Origin: Pseudomonas crudilactis
GTDB taxonomy: Bacteria > Pseudomonadota > Gammaproteobacteria > Pseudomonadales > Pseudomonadaceae
Reading direction: 5' to 3'
Length of the DNA stretch: 64,000 bases
NCBI RefSeq assembly: GCF_013433315.1
Contig: NZ_WXVV01000005.1
Coordinates: forward strand, 1 to 64,000
The notes below the pieces were generated by a model, which ran no database searches, was not told the DNA's origin, and saw only the letters and a program-made list of their open reading frames with translations. Every line of letters starts with the position of its first letter. Position 1 is the first letter of the stretch. Positions 1 through 10,094 of this stretch are shown here, one piece after another. Position numbers and translations under genes: made by a program.

Positions 1-2
1 TG

Positions 3-89
3 GTCACCGACAAAGGCCTTGAGCGCCCAAGTGGCCAAATGATCAGCGCTACCGCCAAACTCTGCCAATTGATCGCGCCTGACCGCTGA
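3..89 (+). CDS. 3' end of an unidentified CDS (partial)
   Basis: An open frame enters from the left edge and ends with TGA at 87-89. The 28 visible residues read VTDKGLERPSGQ and then an alanine/leucine-rich helix ending QLIAPDR. The reading frame and ending look like a genuine C-terminus, but too little is present to assign a family. A REPIN starts 15 bp after the stop, which is a usual place for this repeat in Pseudomonas and supports a real gene end here. Confidence 0.4.
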   Translation, partial: VTDKGLERPSGQMISATAKLCQLIAPDR

Positions 90-104
90 AACCGTGGTGA
101 CTTC

Positions 105-170
105 TTCGCGAGCAAGCTCGCTCCCACAGGGGGATTGCATTCCAAATGTGGGAGCGAGCTTGCTCGCGAA
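105..170. repeat. REPIN (two inverted REP units)
   Basis: Two copies of the Pseudomonas REP element (TTCGCGAGCAAGCTCGC type, ending CTCCCACA) lie in inverted orientation at 105-128 and 147-170, with an 18-bp spacer. The pair sits between the 3' end of the left-edge gene and the 3' end of btuB. Confidence 0.9.
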
Positions 171-200
171 GAGTCCAGCCAAAACACTGCAAATCTCAGG

Positions 201-2084
201 TCAAAGCTCAGGGGTCCAGGTGACACCAAACATCCACACTCGACCTTCTTCGCGATAGCCATACTGGCTGCCGTCATAGCTGTAGTTCGCGCGGCTGTAA
301 CCCTTGTCGAAAAGGTTATCGACCTTCAGATCCAGCTTGATCTCTCGATTCAGCGCCCAACTGCTGCGCAAGCCGAACAGCGCATAGCCGCCCAGCGCCT
401 GCGTATTGTCCTTATCGTCATAACTGCTACTGACCGCCTGCCAACTGGCGCCGAGGCTGGCTTGATCAAATTGTCGATCGAGATCCCAGCTCAACGTCCG
501 CCGCGCACGCCGGGCCAGCGTGTGCCCGGTATCGCGATCGCGCGGATCAATGATCGAAACGCCAAGATTGCTCTGCCAGCCGAACAGTTCCTGCTTCAGC
601 GCCGCTTCAAAACCGTTGATCCGTGCCGAAGCGACGTTCTCCGGGCGTGAGTTGCTGCCGAAGATGATCGCGTCTTCCAGGTCGGTACGGTAAATCGATG
701 CTTCCAGGCGGCTGCTGTCGCTCAACTGACTGCGCCATTGCAGCTCGTAGCTTTTCGAGGTTTCCGGTTTCAGGTCCGGGTTGCTGAAGTCCGGGTAGTA
801 CAGGTCGTTGAAGGTCGGCGCGCGGAAGCCTTCGCTGTAGCTCAGCAGCAAGTCGTTATCCGGGTTCAGCGGCAGGGTGAACGTGCCGCTCCAGGTGTTC
901 TGGCTACCGAATTGCTGGTTGTCGTCATGGCGCAAACCCAGTTCCGTGGAGAACCTGTCGGCCTGATAACGATGCTGGATGAATGCGGCACGGTTCCAGC
1001 GGCTGTCTTCGTCGAATGCGGTGCTGCTGTTGACCCGGTCTTCGTACCAGTCGCCGCCGAGGATCAGGCTGTTACGGGCGTCCAGCGTCAGGTCATTCTG
1101 CCAGTTCACCGAGTCGCGGTAGGTGTTGAACACCGTGCGTTCGTCACTGAGTTTGTCGAGGGTCTTCTCGCGGTTTTCGGTATGGCCGAACTCGACGCGG
1201 GTTTTCCAGGTTTCATTGACCCGAGCATCGACGTAACTGCTGACACTGCTGACGTTGAAATCGCTGTACGGCTGCTGCTGTACCGACTCGAACGTGGTCA
1301 TGTCGAAGCGACCGAACGGGTTGTCGAACTCGCTCTTGCCACGGCTATCCAGCAGATTGGCGCCGATTTCGATGTCATCGGTCAGCGCATGGCTCAGGCT
1401 CAGGCTGACGGATTTATTGCGATAGGCATCATGATCGCCATCACTTGGATACGACTCATGGGTACGGTCGATTCCAGCGGTTTCATCAAGGCTGGCGCCG
1501 AGATTGAAGCGGGTTTTCTCATCGCCGCCGGACAAGCCGAGGCTGCGCTGCCACGTTTGATGACTACCGAAACCGACGTGCATCCGTGGCTGCAAGCCTT
1601 GCTCAGTACCGCGTCGAGTGAAAATCTGAATCACCCCACCAATCGCATCGCTGCCGTAAATCACCGAGCGCGAACCGCGCAGCACTTCCACCCGTTCGAT
1701 CTGCTCGATGTTCAGGTGCTGCAGGTTGCTGTCACCAGAGGTCGAACTGCCGATGCGCTGGCCGTCGACCAACACCAGACTCTGCGCCGACTGCGTGCCG
1801 CGAATGTAAATGCCCGGCAGACTGCCGCGCCCACCGGTCTGCGCCACTTGCACGCCGGGCACGCGCCGCAGCAGATCAGGCACGTCGCTCGGTTGCAGGC
1901 GGTCGAAGTCTTCGCGGGTGAACACCGTGTTGGCGGCGCTGCTGTCGTTGCGGGCTTCGACCTGGCGGTTGGCGGAGATCAGCGTATCCGGCAGCTTCAG
2001 CGCCTGATCACGCTCGAAGTTGTCGGCGAGGGCGTTGGCGGATGGCAGCAGGAAGAAGGGCAGGGCAAGGCGCGAGAGTTTCAT
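201..2084 (-). CDS. btuB: TonB-dependent receptor, BtuB-like vitamin B12 transporter
   Basis: A 627-residue outer-membrane TonB-dependent receptor. It starts with a signal peptide (MKLSRLALPFFLLPSANALA), followed by a TonB-box-like segment (PDTLISANRQ). A plug domain follows at roughly residues 45-155, with PGVQVAQTGGRG, IRGTQSAQSLVLVDG and VEVLRGSRSVIYGSDAIGG. The rest is a 22-strand type beta barrel. The overall pattern, including the DTL-ISANR box, matches BtuB, the cobalamin receptor, rather than a siderophore receptor. The start at 2084 was chosen because it gives the signal peptide directly. No cobalamin riboswitch is visible in the 165 bp upstream, which are mostly filled by a REPIN, so B12 control is not evident. 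The substrate assignment is inferred from family resemblance; receptor class is secure. Confidence 0.8.
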   Translation of the reverse strand: MKLSRLALPFFLLPSANALADNFERDQALKLPDTLISANRQVEARNDSSAANTVFTREDFDRLQPSDVPDLLRRVPGVQVAQTGGRGSLPGIYIRGTQSAQSLVLVDGQRIGSSTSGDSNLQHLNIEQIERVEVLRGSRSVIYGSDAIGGVIQIFTRRGTEQGLQPRMHVGFGSHQTWQRSLGLSGGDEKTRFNLGASLDETAGIDRTHESYPSDGDHDAYRNKSVSLSLSHALTDDIEIGANLLDSRGKSEFDNPFGRFDMTTFESVQQQPYSDFNVSSVSSYVDARVNETWKTRVEFGHTENREKTLDKLSDERTVFNTYRDSVNWQNDLTLDARNSLILGGDWYEDRVNSSTAFDEDSRWNRAAFIQHRYQADRFSTELGLRHDDNQQFGSQNTWSGTFTLPLNPDNDLLLSYSEGFRAPTFNDLYYPDFSNPDLKPETSKSYELQWRSQLSDSSRLEASIYRTDLEDAIIFGSNSRPENVASARINGFEAALKQELFGWQSNLGVSIIDPRDRDTGHTLARRARRTLSWDLDRQFDQASLGASWQAVSSSYDDKDNTQALGGYALFGLRSSWALNREIKLDLKVDNLFDKGYSRANYSYDGSQYGYREEGRVWMFGVTWTPEL

Positions 2085-2138
2085 CAGTGGTCCGTTGACG
2101 CGTAGAGCGGATTCAATTTTGTCAGTCACACAAACCAC

Positions 2139-2227
2139 TGTGGGAGCGAGCTTGCTCGCGAATACGGTGTGTCAGTCAAAAATGACTCGACTGACAGTCC
2201 GCTTTCGCGAGCAAGCTCGCTCCCACA
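2139..2227. repeat. REPIN with nested inverted repeat
   Basis: Inverted REP units lie at 2139-2162 and 2204-2227. The spacer contains a further inverted repeat, GTCAGTC (2171-2177) against GACTGAC (2189-2195), so the whole element can fold as one long hairpin. It lies between the dxs stop and the btuB start. Confidence 0.9.
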
Positions 2228-2249
2228 GGGTTTTGCACCGGTATCGCGA

Positions 2250-4148
2250 TTACTTGTTGAGCAATTCCAGACGCTCACGAATCGACGCTTCGATCCCGGC
2301 CTCATCCAGCCCGCACTCAGCCAGCATCTGCGCAGGCTTGGCGTGTTCGACGTAAACATCCGGCAAGCCCAGATGCAGCATCGACTTGAGGATGTTCTCC
2401 CGCGCGAGGAATTCGCTAACCGCACCACCGGCGCCGCCCATGATCGCGTTCTCTTCGATCGTCACCAGCAGCTCATGGCTGCCGGCAATCTCGCGCACCA
2501 GCGCTTCATCCAGCGGTTTGACGAAACGCATGTCGACCACGGTGGCATCAAGCTTCTCAGCGACTTTCAGCGCCTCGGCCAGTTGCACCCCGAACACCAG
2601 CAAGGCGACTTTGCTGCCCTGACGACGGACGATGCCCTTGCCGATTTCGATCGGCTCGAGGTCTTTCTCGATAGTGGCGTTCGGGCCATTGCCGCGTGGA
2701 TAACGCACCGCCGCCGGGCCGTTGTACAGATGGCCGGTGGTGAGCATTTTGCGCAGTTCGTTTTCATCGCTCGGCGTCATGATGACCATGCCCGGGATGC
2801 AACGCAGGTACGACAGATCGAAGCTGCCGGCGTGGGTCGGGCCGTCTTCGCCGACTAAACCTGCACGGTCGATGGCGAACAGCACATCGAGGTTTTGCAC
2901 CGCGACGTCATGCACCAACTGGTCGTAACCACGCTGGAGGAACGTCGAATAGATCGCCACCACCGGTTTCGCACCTTCGCAGGCCATGCCGGCAGCGAAC
3001 GTCACTGCGTGTTGCTCGGCAATCGCCACGTCGAAGTAGCGCAGCGGGAAGCGTTCGCTGAACGCCACCAGATCCGAGCCTTCCTTCATCGCCGGGGTAA
3101 TCCCGACCAGACGTGGATCGGACGCGGCCATGTCGCACAGCCACTCGCCGAACACCGCCGAGTATTTCGGCCCGCTGGCCTTTTTCGGCGCAGCGGCCGG
3201 AGCGTCCAGTGGTTCGAGTTTGGTGATCGCGTGGTAACCGATCGGGTCAACTTCCGCCGGGGCGAAGCCTTTACCTTTCTTGGTGACGATGTGCAGGAAC
3301 TGCGGGCCTTTCAGATCGCGCATATTGCGCAGCGTGGCGATCAGCGTTGGCAGGTCGTGGCCGTCGATCGGGCCGATGTAGTTCCAGCCCAGCTCTTCGA
3401 ACAGCGTGCCAGGAACCAGCATGCCCTTGGCGTATTCTTCGGTGCGACGAGCGATTTCCCAGGCGCCGGGCAGGCGCGACAGGACTTTTTTGCTGCCCTC
3501 GCGCATGCTCGCGTAAGTGCGGCTGGAAAGGATCTTTGCCAGATAATTCGACAGACCGCCGACGTTGCGCGAAATCGACATGTCGTTGTCGTTGAGGATC
3601 ACCAGCATGTTGGCGTTCACTTCCGGCGCATGGTTCAGCGCCTCGAAGGCCATGCCGGCGGTCAACGCGCCATCGCCGATCACGGCAATCGCCTTGCGAT
3701 CGCTGTTCTGCAGGCGGGCGGCAATGGCCATGCCCAGCGCAGCGCTGATCGAGGTGCTGGAGTGGCCGACGCCAAAAGTGTCGTACTCGCTCTCGGCGCG
3801 ACGCGGGAACGCGGCAATGCCGTCCTTCTGACGCAGGGTGCCCATGCGCTCGCGGCGACCGGTGAGGATCTTGTGCGGATACGCCTGATGCCCGACGTCC
3901 CACAGCAGACGGTCGTCCGGCGTGTCGAAGACGTAATGCAACGCGATGGTCAGCTCGATCACGCCCAGGCCGGCACCGAAATGCCCACCGGTCTGACCGA
4001 CCGTGTAGAGCAATTCCAGGCGCAACTCATCGGCCAGGGTTTCCAGCTCGGCTTCGCCTAACCGGCGCAGGCCGTCCGGCGTATTCGCGCGGTCGAGCAG
4101 GGGCGTGGTCGGGCGCTTGCGGGGAATCTCATGAAACGTCGTGGGCAT
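2250..4148 (-). CDS. dxs: 1-deoxy-D-xylulose-5-phosphate synthase
   Basis: Condenses pyruvate and glyceraldehyde 3-phosphate to DXP with thiamine diphosphate, the first step of the cytosolic MEP isoprenoid pathway and a feeder for thiamine and pyridoxal synthesis. The 632-residue length is normal for the family. Visible signatures are the [20 protein letters not shown] start region, [17 protein letters not shown], the ThDP-binding [17 protein letters not shown] with the NDNDMSIS loop, and the transketolase central-domain sequence [15 protein letters not shown] with the PSDENEL segment. The C-terminal domain ends normally. It is followed in the opposite direction of reading by ispA 91 bp upstream, so xseB, ispA and dxs form one same-strand cluster, as in many proteobacteria. 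Confidence 0.97.
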   Translation of the reverse strand: MPTTFHEIPRKRPTTPLLDRANTPDGLRRLGEAELETLADELRLELLYTVGQTGGHFGAGLGVIELTIALHYVFDTPDDRLLWDVGHQAYPHKILTGRRERMGTLRQKDGIAAFPRRAESEYDTFGVGHSSTSISAALGMAIAARLQNSDRKAIAVIGDGALTAGMAFEALNHAPEVNANMLVILNDNDMSISRNVGGLSNYLAKILSSRTYASMREGSKKVLSRLPGAWEIARRTEEYAKGMLVPGTLFEELGWNYIGPIDGHDLPTLIATLRNMRDLKGPQFLHIVTKKGKGFAPAEVDPIGYHAITKLEPLDAPAAAPKKASGPKYSAVFGEWLCDMAASDPRLVGITPAMKEGSDLVAFSERFPLRYFDVAIAEQHAVTFAAGMACEGAKPVVAIYSTFLQRGYDQLVHDVAVQNLDVLFAIDRAGLVGEDGPTHAGSFDLSYLRCIPGMVIMTPSDENELRKMLTTGHLYNGPAAVRYPRGNGPNATIEKDLEPIEIGKGIVRRQGSKVALLVFGVQLAEALKVAEKLDATVVDMRFVKPLDEALVREIAGSHELLVTIEENAIMGGAGGAVSEFLARENILKSMLHLGLPDVYVEHAKPAQMLAECGLDEAGIEASIRERLELLNK

Positions 4149-4239
4149 CAGGCGAATCGTTATAGGTATAAAAGATGCGGCAGTTTACCTGATGCATCGC
4201 CCCCTGCCCACGCGTTGGTCTTTTTTGGCGGATACGCCG

Positions 4240-5127
4240 TCAGTTGCGCCGCTCGACGATATACCGTGCCAGCTCGCGCAAGGGCTCGGCGGCCGCGTCA
4301 AACGGTCGCAGGGCGTGCAGGGCCTGATCGCGCAGTTCCAGCGCGTAGGCCTTGGCAGCGTCGAGACCGAGCAGCGCCGGGTAGGTCGGCTTGTCCCGAG
4401 CAATGTCGGCACCCTGGCGTTTGCCGAGGGTGGCGGTATCGCTTTCGACGTCGAGGATGTCGTCCTGTACCTGAAAGGCCAGACCAATGGCCTGTGCATA
4501 AGTCTGCAGGGCCTTGAGTTCGTCCTTCTCGGCGCGGCCGCTGGCCAGAGCACCGAGTTTGACGCTGACCTCGATCAGTGCGCCGGTCTTGTGCCGGTGC
4601 ATCTGCTCGAGGGCTTTCTGATCGAGTTTCAGGCCAACCGAGCCGAGGTCGATGGCTTGACCGCCGACCATGCCGGCCGGGCCCGCAGCCTGTGCCAGCG
4701 CAGTGACCATTTGCAGGCGGATGTCGCTGCTGCAATCGCTCAGACGCGGGTCGAGCAGGGCGCTGAAGGCCAGGCTCTGCAAACCGTCACCGGCAAGAAT
4801 CGCGCAGGCTTCATCGAATTTCTTGTGGGTGGTCGGCTGGCCGCGACGCAAATCGTCGTCGTCCATCGCCGGCAAATCATCGTGAACCAGCGAATAAGCG
4901 TGGATCAGCTCAACCGCGCAGGCCGCGCCGTTGGCTTGCTCAGCCTTGCCGCCGAGCGCTTCGCACGCCGCGTAGGCCAGCAGCGGTCGCACGCGTTTGC
5001 CGCCGTTCATCACGCTGTAGCGCATGGCTTCGTAAAGCCGCGCCAGCTCCGGCAATGGCGCGTTGAACTGAGTTTCCAGCGCTGCGTTAACCCGGGTCTG
5101 ACTCGTCGCCGTATACGCTGCAATCAT
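4240..5127 (-). CDS. ispA: (2E,6E)-farnesyl diphosphate synthase
   Basis: Soluble prenyltransferase that builds farnesyl diphosphate from isopentenyl and dimethylallyl diphosphate, supplying quinones and undecaprenyl carrier lipid. The 295-residue protein has [19 protein letters not shown] near residue 40, the first Asp-rich motif DDLPAMD followed by RRGQPT, the [11 protein letters not shown] helix, and the second Asp-rich motif DDILDVE. These are the metal-diphosphate ligands of the family and all are intact. The start overlaps the end of xseB by 4 bp, indicating translational coupling, and dxs lies 91 bp downstream. Confidence 0.95.
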   Translation of the reverse strand: MIAAYTATSQTRVNAALETQFNAPLPELARLYEAMRYSVMNGGKRVRPLLAYAACEALGGKAEQANGAACAVELIHAYSLVHDDLPAMDDDDLRRGQPTTHKKFDEACAILAGDGLQSLAFSALLDPRLSDCSSDIRLQMVTALAQAAGPAGMVGGQAIDLGSVGLKLDQKALEQMHRHKTGALIEVSVKLGALASGRAEKDELKALQTYAQAIGLAFQVQDDILDVESDTATLGKRQGADIARDKPTYPALLGLDAAKAYALELRDQALHALRPFDAAAEPLRELARYIVERRN

Positions 5128-5366
5128 TCTGGCTGTTCCGCGTCGAAGGGTTCCTCGGCGAGTTCGCCATCGCGCTCCAGCAGCACTTGCACCTTCTGCT
5201 CAGCCTGCGCCAGCGCTGCCTGGCAGTCACGAGTCAGACCGATGCCTTGCTCGAAAGCGGTCAGCGAGTCTTCCAGCGACAACTCACCGTTCTCCAGACG
5301 CTCGACCAGTGTTTGCAGGTCGGCGAGAGACTGTTCGAAATCCAGTGCAGCTTTTTTGCGGGCCAT
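5124..5366 (-). CDS. xseB: Exodeoxyribonuclease VII small subunit
   Basis: An 80-residue acidic helical protein, the usual size for XseB. XseB assembles with XseA into the cytoplasmic single-strand-specific exonuclease VII. The motif [20 protein letters not shown] and the following [12 protein letters not shown] segment are diagnostic of the family. It is the first gene of the xseB-ispA-dxs cluster and overlaps ispA by 4 bp. The acidic tail ([13 protein letters not shown]) is typical. Confidence 0.95.
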   Translation of the reverse strand: MARKKAALDFEQSLADLQTLVERLENGELSLEDSLTAFEQGIGLTRDCQAALAQAEQKVQVLLERDGELAEEPFDAEQPE

Positions 5367-5478
5367 GGCGGCGATTTCCGGTTGACGTTAAACCGGCGCG
5401 ACACTAGCAGATAGGGGGTTTATGGGCAAATGGGCGGGCCGGCTCCCAAGGACAGAAATGGCTCTGTGCTGGGTGAGA

Positions 5479-6624
5479 TTAATGTGTAGCTCTGTCGGGA
5501 TAGTTGATCTGATAGCGGGTGCTACGACCCCCTCCCGGCAAGCGTTGAAGGCAACCTTTCTCCAGCAACTCCGCAAGGTGTCGGGTTGCTGTGGCCTTCG
5601 ACACTTTCGCCACCGCTTGATATTGCCCGGCACTGATGCCGTGCTCAAAGCTCCGCTCGCCGCCGTCGAGCAGACGATTGAGCACTTTGACCTGCTCCGC
5701 CGAAAGTTCGGACTCGCGGTGTGCCTGCCAGAAACGCGTCTTGCCCAGCACGCTTTCAATGCGGGTGATGGCTTGTTGCAGACTGCGTAGCAAGGTTTGC
5801 AGGAACCATGTGAGCCATTCAGTGATGTCTAGTGTGGCTTTTTGACTCGATTCCAGAATCCGATAGTAGCCGGACCGATCATCCAGAATGCTCGCCGACA
5901 TGGCGTAGAAACGGATGGCTTGCGCTTCGCCCTGTGCCAGCGCCAGATCAGTGATGGTGCGGGTCAGACGGCCGTTGCCATCGTCGAACGGATGCAAGGT
6001 GACGAACCAGAAATGGGCGATGCCCGCACGAAGCATCGGGTCCAGTGCTGTCTGATGCTGGCTGGCCTCGAACCATTGGAGAAATTGGTCGAGCTGCTGC
6101 TCAAGACCTTGGCGAGGTGGCGCCTCGAAATGAACTGTTGGACGATCAATACGACCCGAAACCACCTGCATTGGCTCGTCACCGCGTAGCGCACCCACAT
6201 GCATTGAGCGCGCAGTAAGGTCAGCCTCTTGATCGGGAAACAGCCATTGGTGCCATTCCAGCAAGCGCTCCAGTATCAACGGTTCGGCAAATCGACGGGT
6301 GGCATCAAGCATGAGTTGCGCCAGACCTTCACTGCGTTGGCTGACTTTATCGCCGTCGATCAACTCCAGGCCCAAACGTCGCGCCAAGGATGACCGCACG
6401 GAGCCGACATTCAGTTGCTCACCTTCGATGGCCGAAGACGTCACGATATTCTGCAAAAGGGCGTCCAGTTCGGTCTGAGCCCCCAAAGAGTCACCTACCG
6501 AACCGGCCATACCCATCAACTGACCTTGGGCCTGTACACACTCGCGCAACAACGGTGCCAGGCGTTCCGCCTGCCAGTTGAAGTCGGGCCAATCGGGCTG
6601 CTGCCAGATCCAGTAAGTTGCCAT
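5479..6624 (-). CDS. Fic-domain protein with N-terminal DUF4172-like region and C-terminal winged helix
   Basis: Fic proteins transfer AMP or related moieties from nucleotides to protein hydroxyls. This 381-residue protein begins ATYWIWQQPDWPDFNW, as in Fic proteins with a DUF4172 N-terminus. It carries the inhibitory-helix motif SSAIEGE near residue 72, matching the (S/T)xxxE(G/N) pattern that blocks ATP in class II Fic proteins. The catalytic loop HPFDDGNGR is complete. The C-terminal ~90 residues look like a winged helix-turn-helix (QYQAVAKVSKATATRHLAEL). The start at 6624 gives the standard N-terminus. Two strong palindromes 22-85 bp upstream are plausible operators, consistent with autoregulation through the winged helix. 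Target protein unknown. It stands alone, with no antitoxin-like partner beside it, as expected when the inhibitory helix is built in. Confidence 0.88.
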   Translation of the reverse strand: MATYWIWQQPDWPDFNWQAERLAPLLRECVQAQGQLMGMAGSVGDSLGAQTELDALLQNIVTSSAIEGEQLNVGSVRSSLARRLGLELIDGDKVSQRSEGLAQLMLDATRRFAEPLILERLLEWHQWLFPDQEADLTARSMHVGALRGDEPMQVVSGRIDRPTVHFEAPPRQGLEQQLDQFLQWFEASQHQTALDPMLRAGIAHFWFVTLHPFDDGNGRLTRTITDLALAQGEAQAIRFYAMSASILDDRSGYYRILESSQKATLDITEWLTWFLQTLLRSLQQAITRIESVLGKTRFWQAHRESELSAEQVKVLNRLLDGGERSFEHGISAGQYQAVAKVSKATATRHLAELLEKGCLQRLPGGGRSTRYQINYPDRATH

Positions 6625-6645
6625 TCGTTGCCTGCCTTGGGTCCG

Positions 6646-6709
6646 TGAGCCGAATAGAAATGCTATTCGGCTCATTTTGTGAGCCGAATATGAGGCCTAT
6701 TCGGCTCAC
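6646..6709. promoter_or_regulatory. Tandem palindromic operator-like sites upstream of fic
   Basis: Two near-identical palindromes. The first (6646-6674) has 12-bp perfect arms TGAGCCGAATAG / CTATTCGGCTCA around a 5-bp centre. The second (6679-6709) has 12-bp perfect arms GTGAGCCGAATA / TATTCGGCTCAC around a 7-bp centre. Their repeat spacing is 34 bp, about three helical turns, and they sit immediately upstream of the fic start at 6624. Neither is followed by a T tract. I infer an operator for a dimeric regulator, perhaps the Fic protein's own winged helix. Confidence 0.6.
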
Positions 6710-6902
6710 CGTCCACCGGATTGGCTTGATTCCTACAGCAACAGCACATGTATCTGATTGTTAAAAAACCGCCGAATCGCTAATCTTCGCGCCTTCTACG
6801 ACCCCATAGTCACGGGTCTTTCAGACGAAACGCAGTTTTCACCGCTGTGAAGTACCGAGGATCGGGTGCAAGGTTTCGTTCAGGCATGGCAGGAGGCATT
6901 AC

Positions 6903-7694
6903 ATGCGTTCATTTCTTTGGCTACTGATCGGCCTGGCCTGCGCGCCCACGCTGTGGGCCGCGCCGAGTGCTGAACTGTCCGAACCGGTCGGTGGCTGGCG
7001 CTATCACGGCTTGCTCGATCGCACGGAAAACCCGCAAGTCGCCTATCCCACGCCGCCGATTGATCGCGGCATCCAGCGCAATCGCACGATGATCCAGGGC
7101 CAGCTCAAGTCCATCGGACACATGCGTCCGCCGCATAGTCTCGCGGTGAATGGCAATCCACTGAATCTGTACACCGACGACCAGGGTCGTTTTGCCCGGC
7201 CGTACGCGTTCGGCGCCGGCTCCAACAGCGTCGAGGTGATCAGCGCCGAAGGCCAGTCGCTCAAGCGCGTGCAATTTTATGAAGCAAACAATTTGCGCAC
7301 GCCGGCACGAATTCGTCTTGTCTTGGGATGGGATGATCCGAAAGCCGAACTCGATCTGCACATTGTCACGCCCGATGGCCAGCATGCCTTCTGGGCGCGG
7401 CCGGCGCTGAGCAATGGCGGCGGTCTCGACCCGGATGGCGTCGATGGCCCCGGCCCGGAAATGTTCACCATGACCGCGCCGCTGCATGGCACTTATCTGG
7501 TTTACGTCAACTATTGGGGCAACTTCGGCAACGGCGGCTATAACTTCGAGGAGACCAGCAACCAGAACGAGGTGATCACCTCGCAAATCACGCTGGTGCT
7601 CAACGAAAACACCGTCGACGAAAAACGCGAAACGTTCATCGTGCCCCTGCGGGCGATCGGTGATCTGCTGTTGGTCAAGACTTTCAACTATTAA
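6903..7694 (+). CDS. Exported DUF2135 protein, YfaP paralogue 1
   Basis: A 263-residue protein with a clear signal peptide (MRSFLWLLIGLACAPTLWAA), so it is likely periplasmic. It begins SAELSEPVGGWRYHG and contains the DUF2135 signature GWDDPKAELDLHIVTPDG at about residue 138, followed by GPGPEMFTMTAPLHGTYLVYVNYWG. The D-x-D-x-H arrangement is reminiscent of metal-binding beta-sandwich domains, but this is inference. A good ribosome binding site (AGGAGG) precedes the ATG. It is the first gene of the yfa operon and is clearly paralogous to the last gene of that operon at 16290-17102: both share SxEL/KLxxPVGGWR, FxxGSNSVEV, LDLHxVTPDG and YLVYVNY. Function is not established. Confidence 0.8.
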   Translation: MRSFLWLLIGLACAPTLWAAPSAELSEPVGGWRYHGLLDRTENPQVAYPTPPIDRGIQRNRTMIQGQLKSIGHMRPPHSLAVNGNPLNLYTDDQGRFARPYAFGAGSNSVEVISAEGQSLKRVQFYEANNLRTPARIRLVLGWDDPKAELDLHIVTPDGQHAFWARPALSNGGGLDPDGVDGPGPEMFTMTAPLHGTYLVYVNYWGNFGNGGYNFEETSNQNEVITSQITLVLNENTVDEKRETFIVPLRAIGDLLLVKTFNY

Positions 7695-7734
7695 GTAAGC
7701 ATTCCGCCACGGATGAAATCCTGAGCTTTGGGAA

Positions 7735-9459
7735 ATGAGCGAGAAGATGAGCGATAACACTGTTACTCCGGCCGCCGACACGCCCGTGGCCAAACCTTCG
7801 CGGCGCTGGCCCTTGTTGCTGGCCGGGTTGTGCCTGGTGGCCGGCGTGGCGGGTGGTTTTGGCTGGCTGCTGCTCAAGCCCAAGGCGCCGCCGGCGGAAT
7901 TGGCGAGTGACAAGCTCGGCTTGAGCCGCCCGGATGCGTTGCTCGAAACCCGCTCGCTGAGCCAGTTGCCCAAGGACTTGCTGACCGTGCCGTTCCTCAA
8001 AGCAACGCTCACCGAAGATTTCGTCTTCTATTACGAGACCCATGCTGATCGCCTTGGCTTGATCGGAAGTCTGCGCCGGATCATCTACGAGCATGATCTG
8101 AAGTTGCAGGACAGCCTGATCGAACAGCTTTTCGATCAGCCAGCCGATGTCGCACTGTGGCGTGGCGCGGATGGTCGCTTGAAGGATTTTCTGCTGGTGA
8201 TGGATCGTGGTGGTCTGGCGAAACTGCTGGAGCCGCTGGCGAAAGTCGCGCTGGATGACACTCAGCTCAGTCAGATGGGCGAACTCAAGGTCGGCGGCGA
8301 TAGCGTGCCGCTGTACCAACTGACCTATAACGCCAGCAAAGCGCTGTTGTTCGCTTCCCATGGTGACAAGCTGGTGGTGCTGTCCAATCCGGCCAAGTAT
8401 TACGACCCGGAAAGCGGCGCGTCTGAAGAGTCGGGCCACGTCTCGCCACAAGCACTGGCGGCGCTGCTCAACGGCGAAAAACTATTCCCTGAAGCCTTCG
8501 GTCTGCCAGCGAAAACCCCAGAAACCAAGCAGCGTCTGTCGGTCAATTCCAGCGTTCTCGCCATGGGTTATCAGCGCTTCATCCCGAACTTCGCCGGGCT
8601 GCGGTTCGACATGGACGACAAGGGTTGGCACAGCTACCTCGCCATGGACGAGCTGGAAAACCAGCCCGACTTCGATTTCAAACCGGTCTGGCAAGCCATG
8701 CCGCTCGGCGCCAGTGCCTGCGTAACCTTGCCGGTCGCTGCCGAACCGCAAAAACCACTGCTGGTAAAACTCGGCGCCGAAGAAGCCGTGGCGCAGACCC
8801 TCACCGAACATGTGGCCGGCGCGGCGGGCCTGTGCTGGTACGCCGATTCGCGTTTGTACACACCGTTACTGGTGGCCAGTCTGAAGGACGAGGACAGCAG
8901 CAAACTCGACGGCGATCTCGGCAAACTGTTTGGCTCGATGGTCGGCGCGTTCGAGGCCAACGTCGAAGAAAACGTGTTCCCGGTGGTCGAGAAACAAGAA
9001 GGCCAGAGCCACGTCTGGCAGCGTCAAGTCAGTTCCAACTTCGGCCCGTATGCGGCGAAGACTGCGGAAAACCCGGATGCAATTTCCGGCAAGGCCTTCA
9101 TGAAAGTCAGCCTCGCCCGTCACGGCTCGACGCTGCTGTTTTCCCTAGACGACAAACTGGTCGACAAGGCCCTCGGTACCCTCGACAAACGCTTCCCGCC
9201 GATGGCCGACGTGCTGCCCAAAGATGTGCTGATGCCGATCTATTTCGGCCCGGATTCGATGGCGCAACTGATGCAGCAGGAAACCCTCGATAGCCTGCCG
9301 CAGGACATGGAGCCGGTGTTCTATAACGCCGCGCAAACCTACCTGATTCCGAAACTGCGCACCCTCGGCGGCTATGGCAAATATGCCCTGACCTTGCCCG
9401 AAGGCAGCGAGCCTGACGGCCACTGGCAGTGGTTGCCGCTGGAATGGAAAGCGCTGTGA
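7735..9459 (+). CDS. yfaA: DUF2138 inner-membrane-anchored protein, YfaA-like
   Basis: A 574-residue protein of the YfaA/DUF2138 type. After a short cytoplasmic tail rich in Thr/Pro it has one hydrophobic segment ([20 protein letters not shown], about residues 22-44). The remaining ~520 residues are then expected in the periplasm. Characteristic stretches are [24 protein letters not shown] and [23 protein letters not shown]. No catalytic motif is visible. It begins 40 bp after the first yfaP paralogue and its stop overlaps the start of yfaT, so it is part of the same transcription unit. The ATG at 7735 was kept; an in-frame ATG at 7747 is an alternative. Confidence 0.78.
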   Translation: MSEKMSDNTVTPAADTPVAKPSRRWPLLLAGLCLVAGVAGGFGWLLLKPKAPPAELASDKLGLSRPDALLETRSLSQLPKDLLTVPFLKATLTEDFVFYYETHADRLGLIGSLRRIIYEHDLKLQDSLIEQLFDQPADVALWRGADGRLKDFLLVMDRGGLAKLLEPLAKVALDDTQLSQMGELKVGGDSVPLYQLTYNASKALLFASHGDKLVVLSNPAKYYDPESGASEESGHVSPQALAALLNGEKLFPEAFGLPAKTPETKQRLSVNSSVLAMGYQRFIPNFAGLRFDMDDKGWHSYLAMDELENQPDFDFKPVWQAMPLGASACVTLPVAAEPQKPLLVKLGAEEAVAQTLTEHVAGAAGLCWYADSRLYTPLLVASLKDEDSSKLDGDLGKLFGSMVGAFEANVEENVFPVVEKQEGQSHVWQRQVSSNFGPYAAKTAENPDAISGKAFMKVSLARHGSTLLFSLDDKLVDKALGTLDKRFPPMADVLPKDVLMPIYFGPDSMAQLMQQETLDSLPQDMEPVFYNAAQTYLIPKLRTLGGYGKYALTLPEGSEPDGHWQWLPLEWKAL

Positions 9460-10094
9460 CGACACTGATCCGCAGCCTCGGCCTGCTCGCGCTGTTACTC
9501 AGCGCGGGCGCCCGCGCCGTTGAAGCTCCAGCGCTGGATCCGGCGCAGTCCCAGGTGTTTCGCGCCTGGTTCGTGCGCATCGCCCAAGAGCAACTGAGCC
9601 AGGGCCCGAGCCCGCGCTGGTATCAGCAGGACTGTGCAGGGCTGGTACGTTTCGCTGCCAACGAAGCGCTGAAAGTCCACGACGACAAATGGCTGCGCAG
9701 CAATGGCCTGTCCAATCGCTATTTGCCGCCGGAGCTGTCGCTCAGCGATGAGCAACGCAAGTTCGCCCAGCAATGGCAGCAGGGCGGCGGCAAGGTCGGG
9801 CCGTACGTCAACGCGATCAAACTGATTCAGTTCAACAGCCATCTGGTCAGCCGCGATGTCTCGCAGGCACGGCCCGGTGATTTGATGTTTTTCGATCAGG
9901 GCGACGACCAGCACCTGATGATCTGGATGGGCCGCTACATCGCCTATCACACCGGCACTACCACCCCGACTGACAACGGCATGCGTTCGGCAAGCCTGCA
10001 GCAACTCATGACATGGAAGGACACCCGATGGATACCCGACGCAGCCAACCCCAACTTCATCGGCGTCTATCGACTGAACTTTCTCTCCCAATGA
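9456..10094 (+). CDS. yfaT: DUF1175 exported protein with NlpC/P60-like Cys-His pattern, YfaT-like
   Basis: A 212-residue protein read from the GTG at 9456, which overlaps the yfaA stop as GTGA. An ATG at 9444 is an alternative. It has a signal peptide ([20 protein letters not shown]). The pattern [12 protein letters not shown] (Cys60) and [22 protein letters not shown] (His153) resembles the Cys and His positions of NlpC/P60 peptidoglycan hydrolases, including the PGDLMFF strand before the His. I infer a cysteine hydrolase or amidase acting in the periplasm, but no substrate can be named. Its stop overlaps the yfaS start (ATGA), implying translational coupling with the giant protein. Confidence 0.75.
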   Translation: MTTLIRSLGLLALLLSAGARAVEAPALDPAQSQVFRAWFVRIAQEQLSQGPSPRWYQQDCAGLVRFAANEALKVHDDKWLRSNGLSNRYLPPELSLSDEQRKFAQQWQQGGGKVGPYVNAIKLIQFNSHLVSRDVSQARPGDLMFFDQGDDQHLMIWMGRYIAYHTGTTTPTDNGMRSASLQQLMTWKDTRWIPDAANPNFIGVYRLNFLSQ

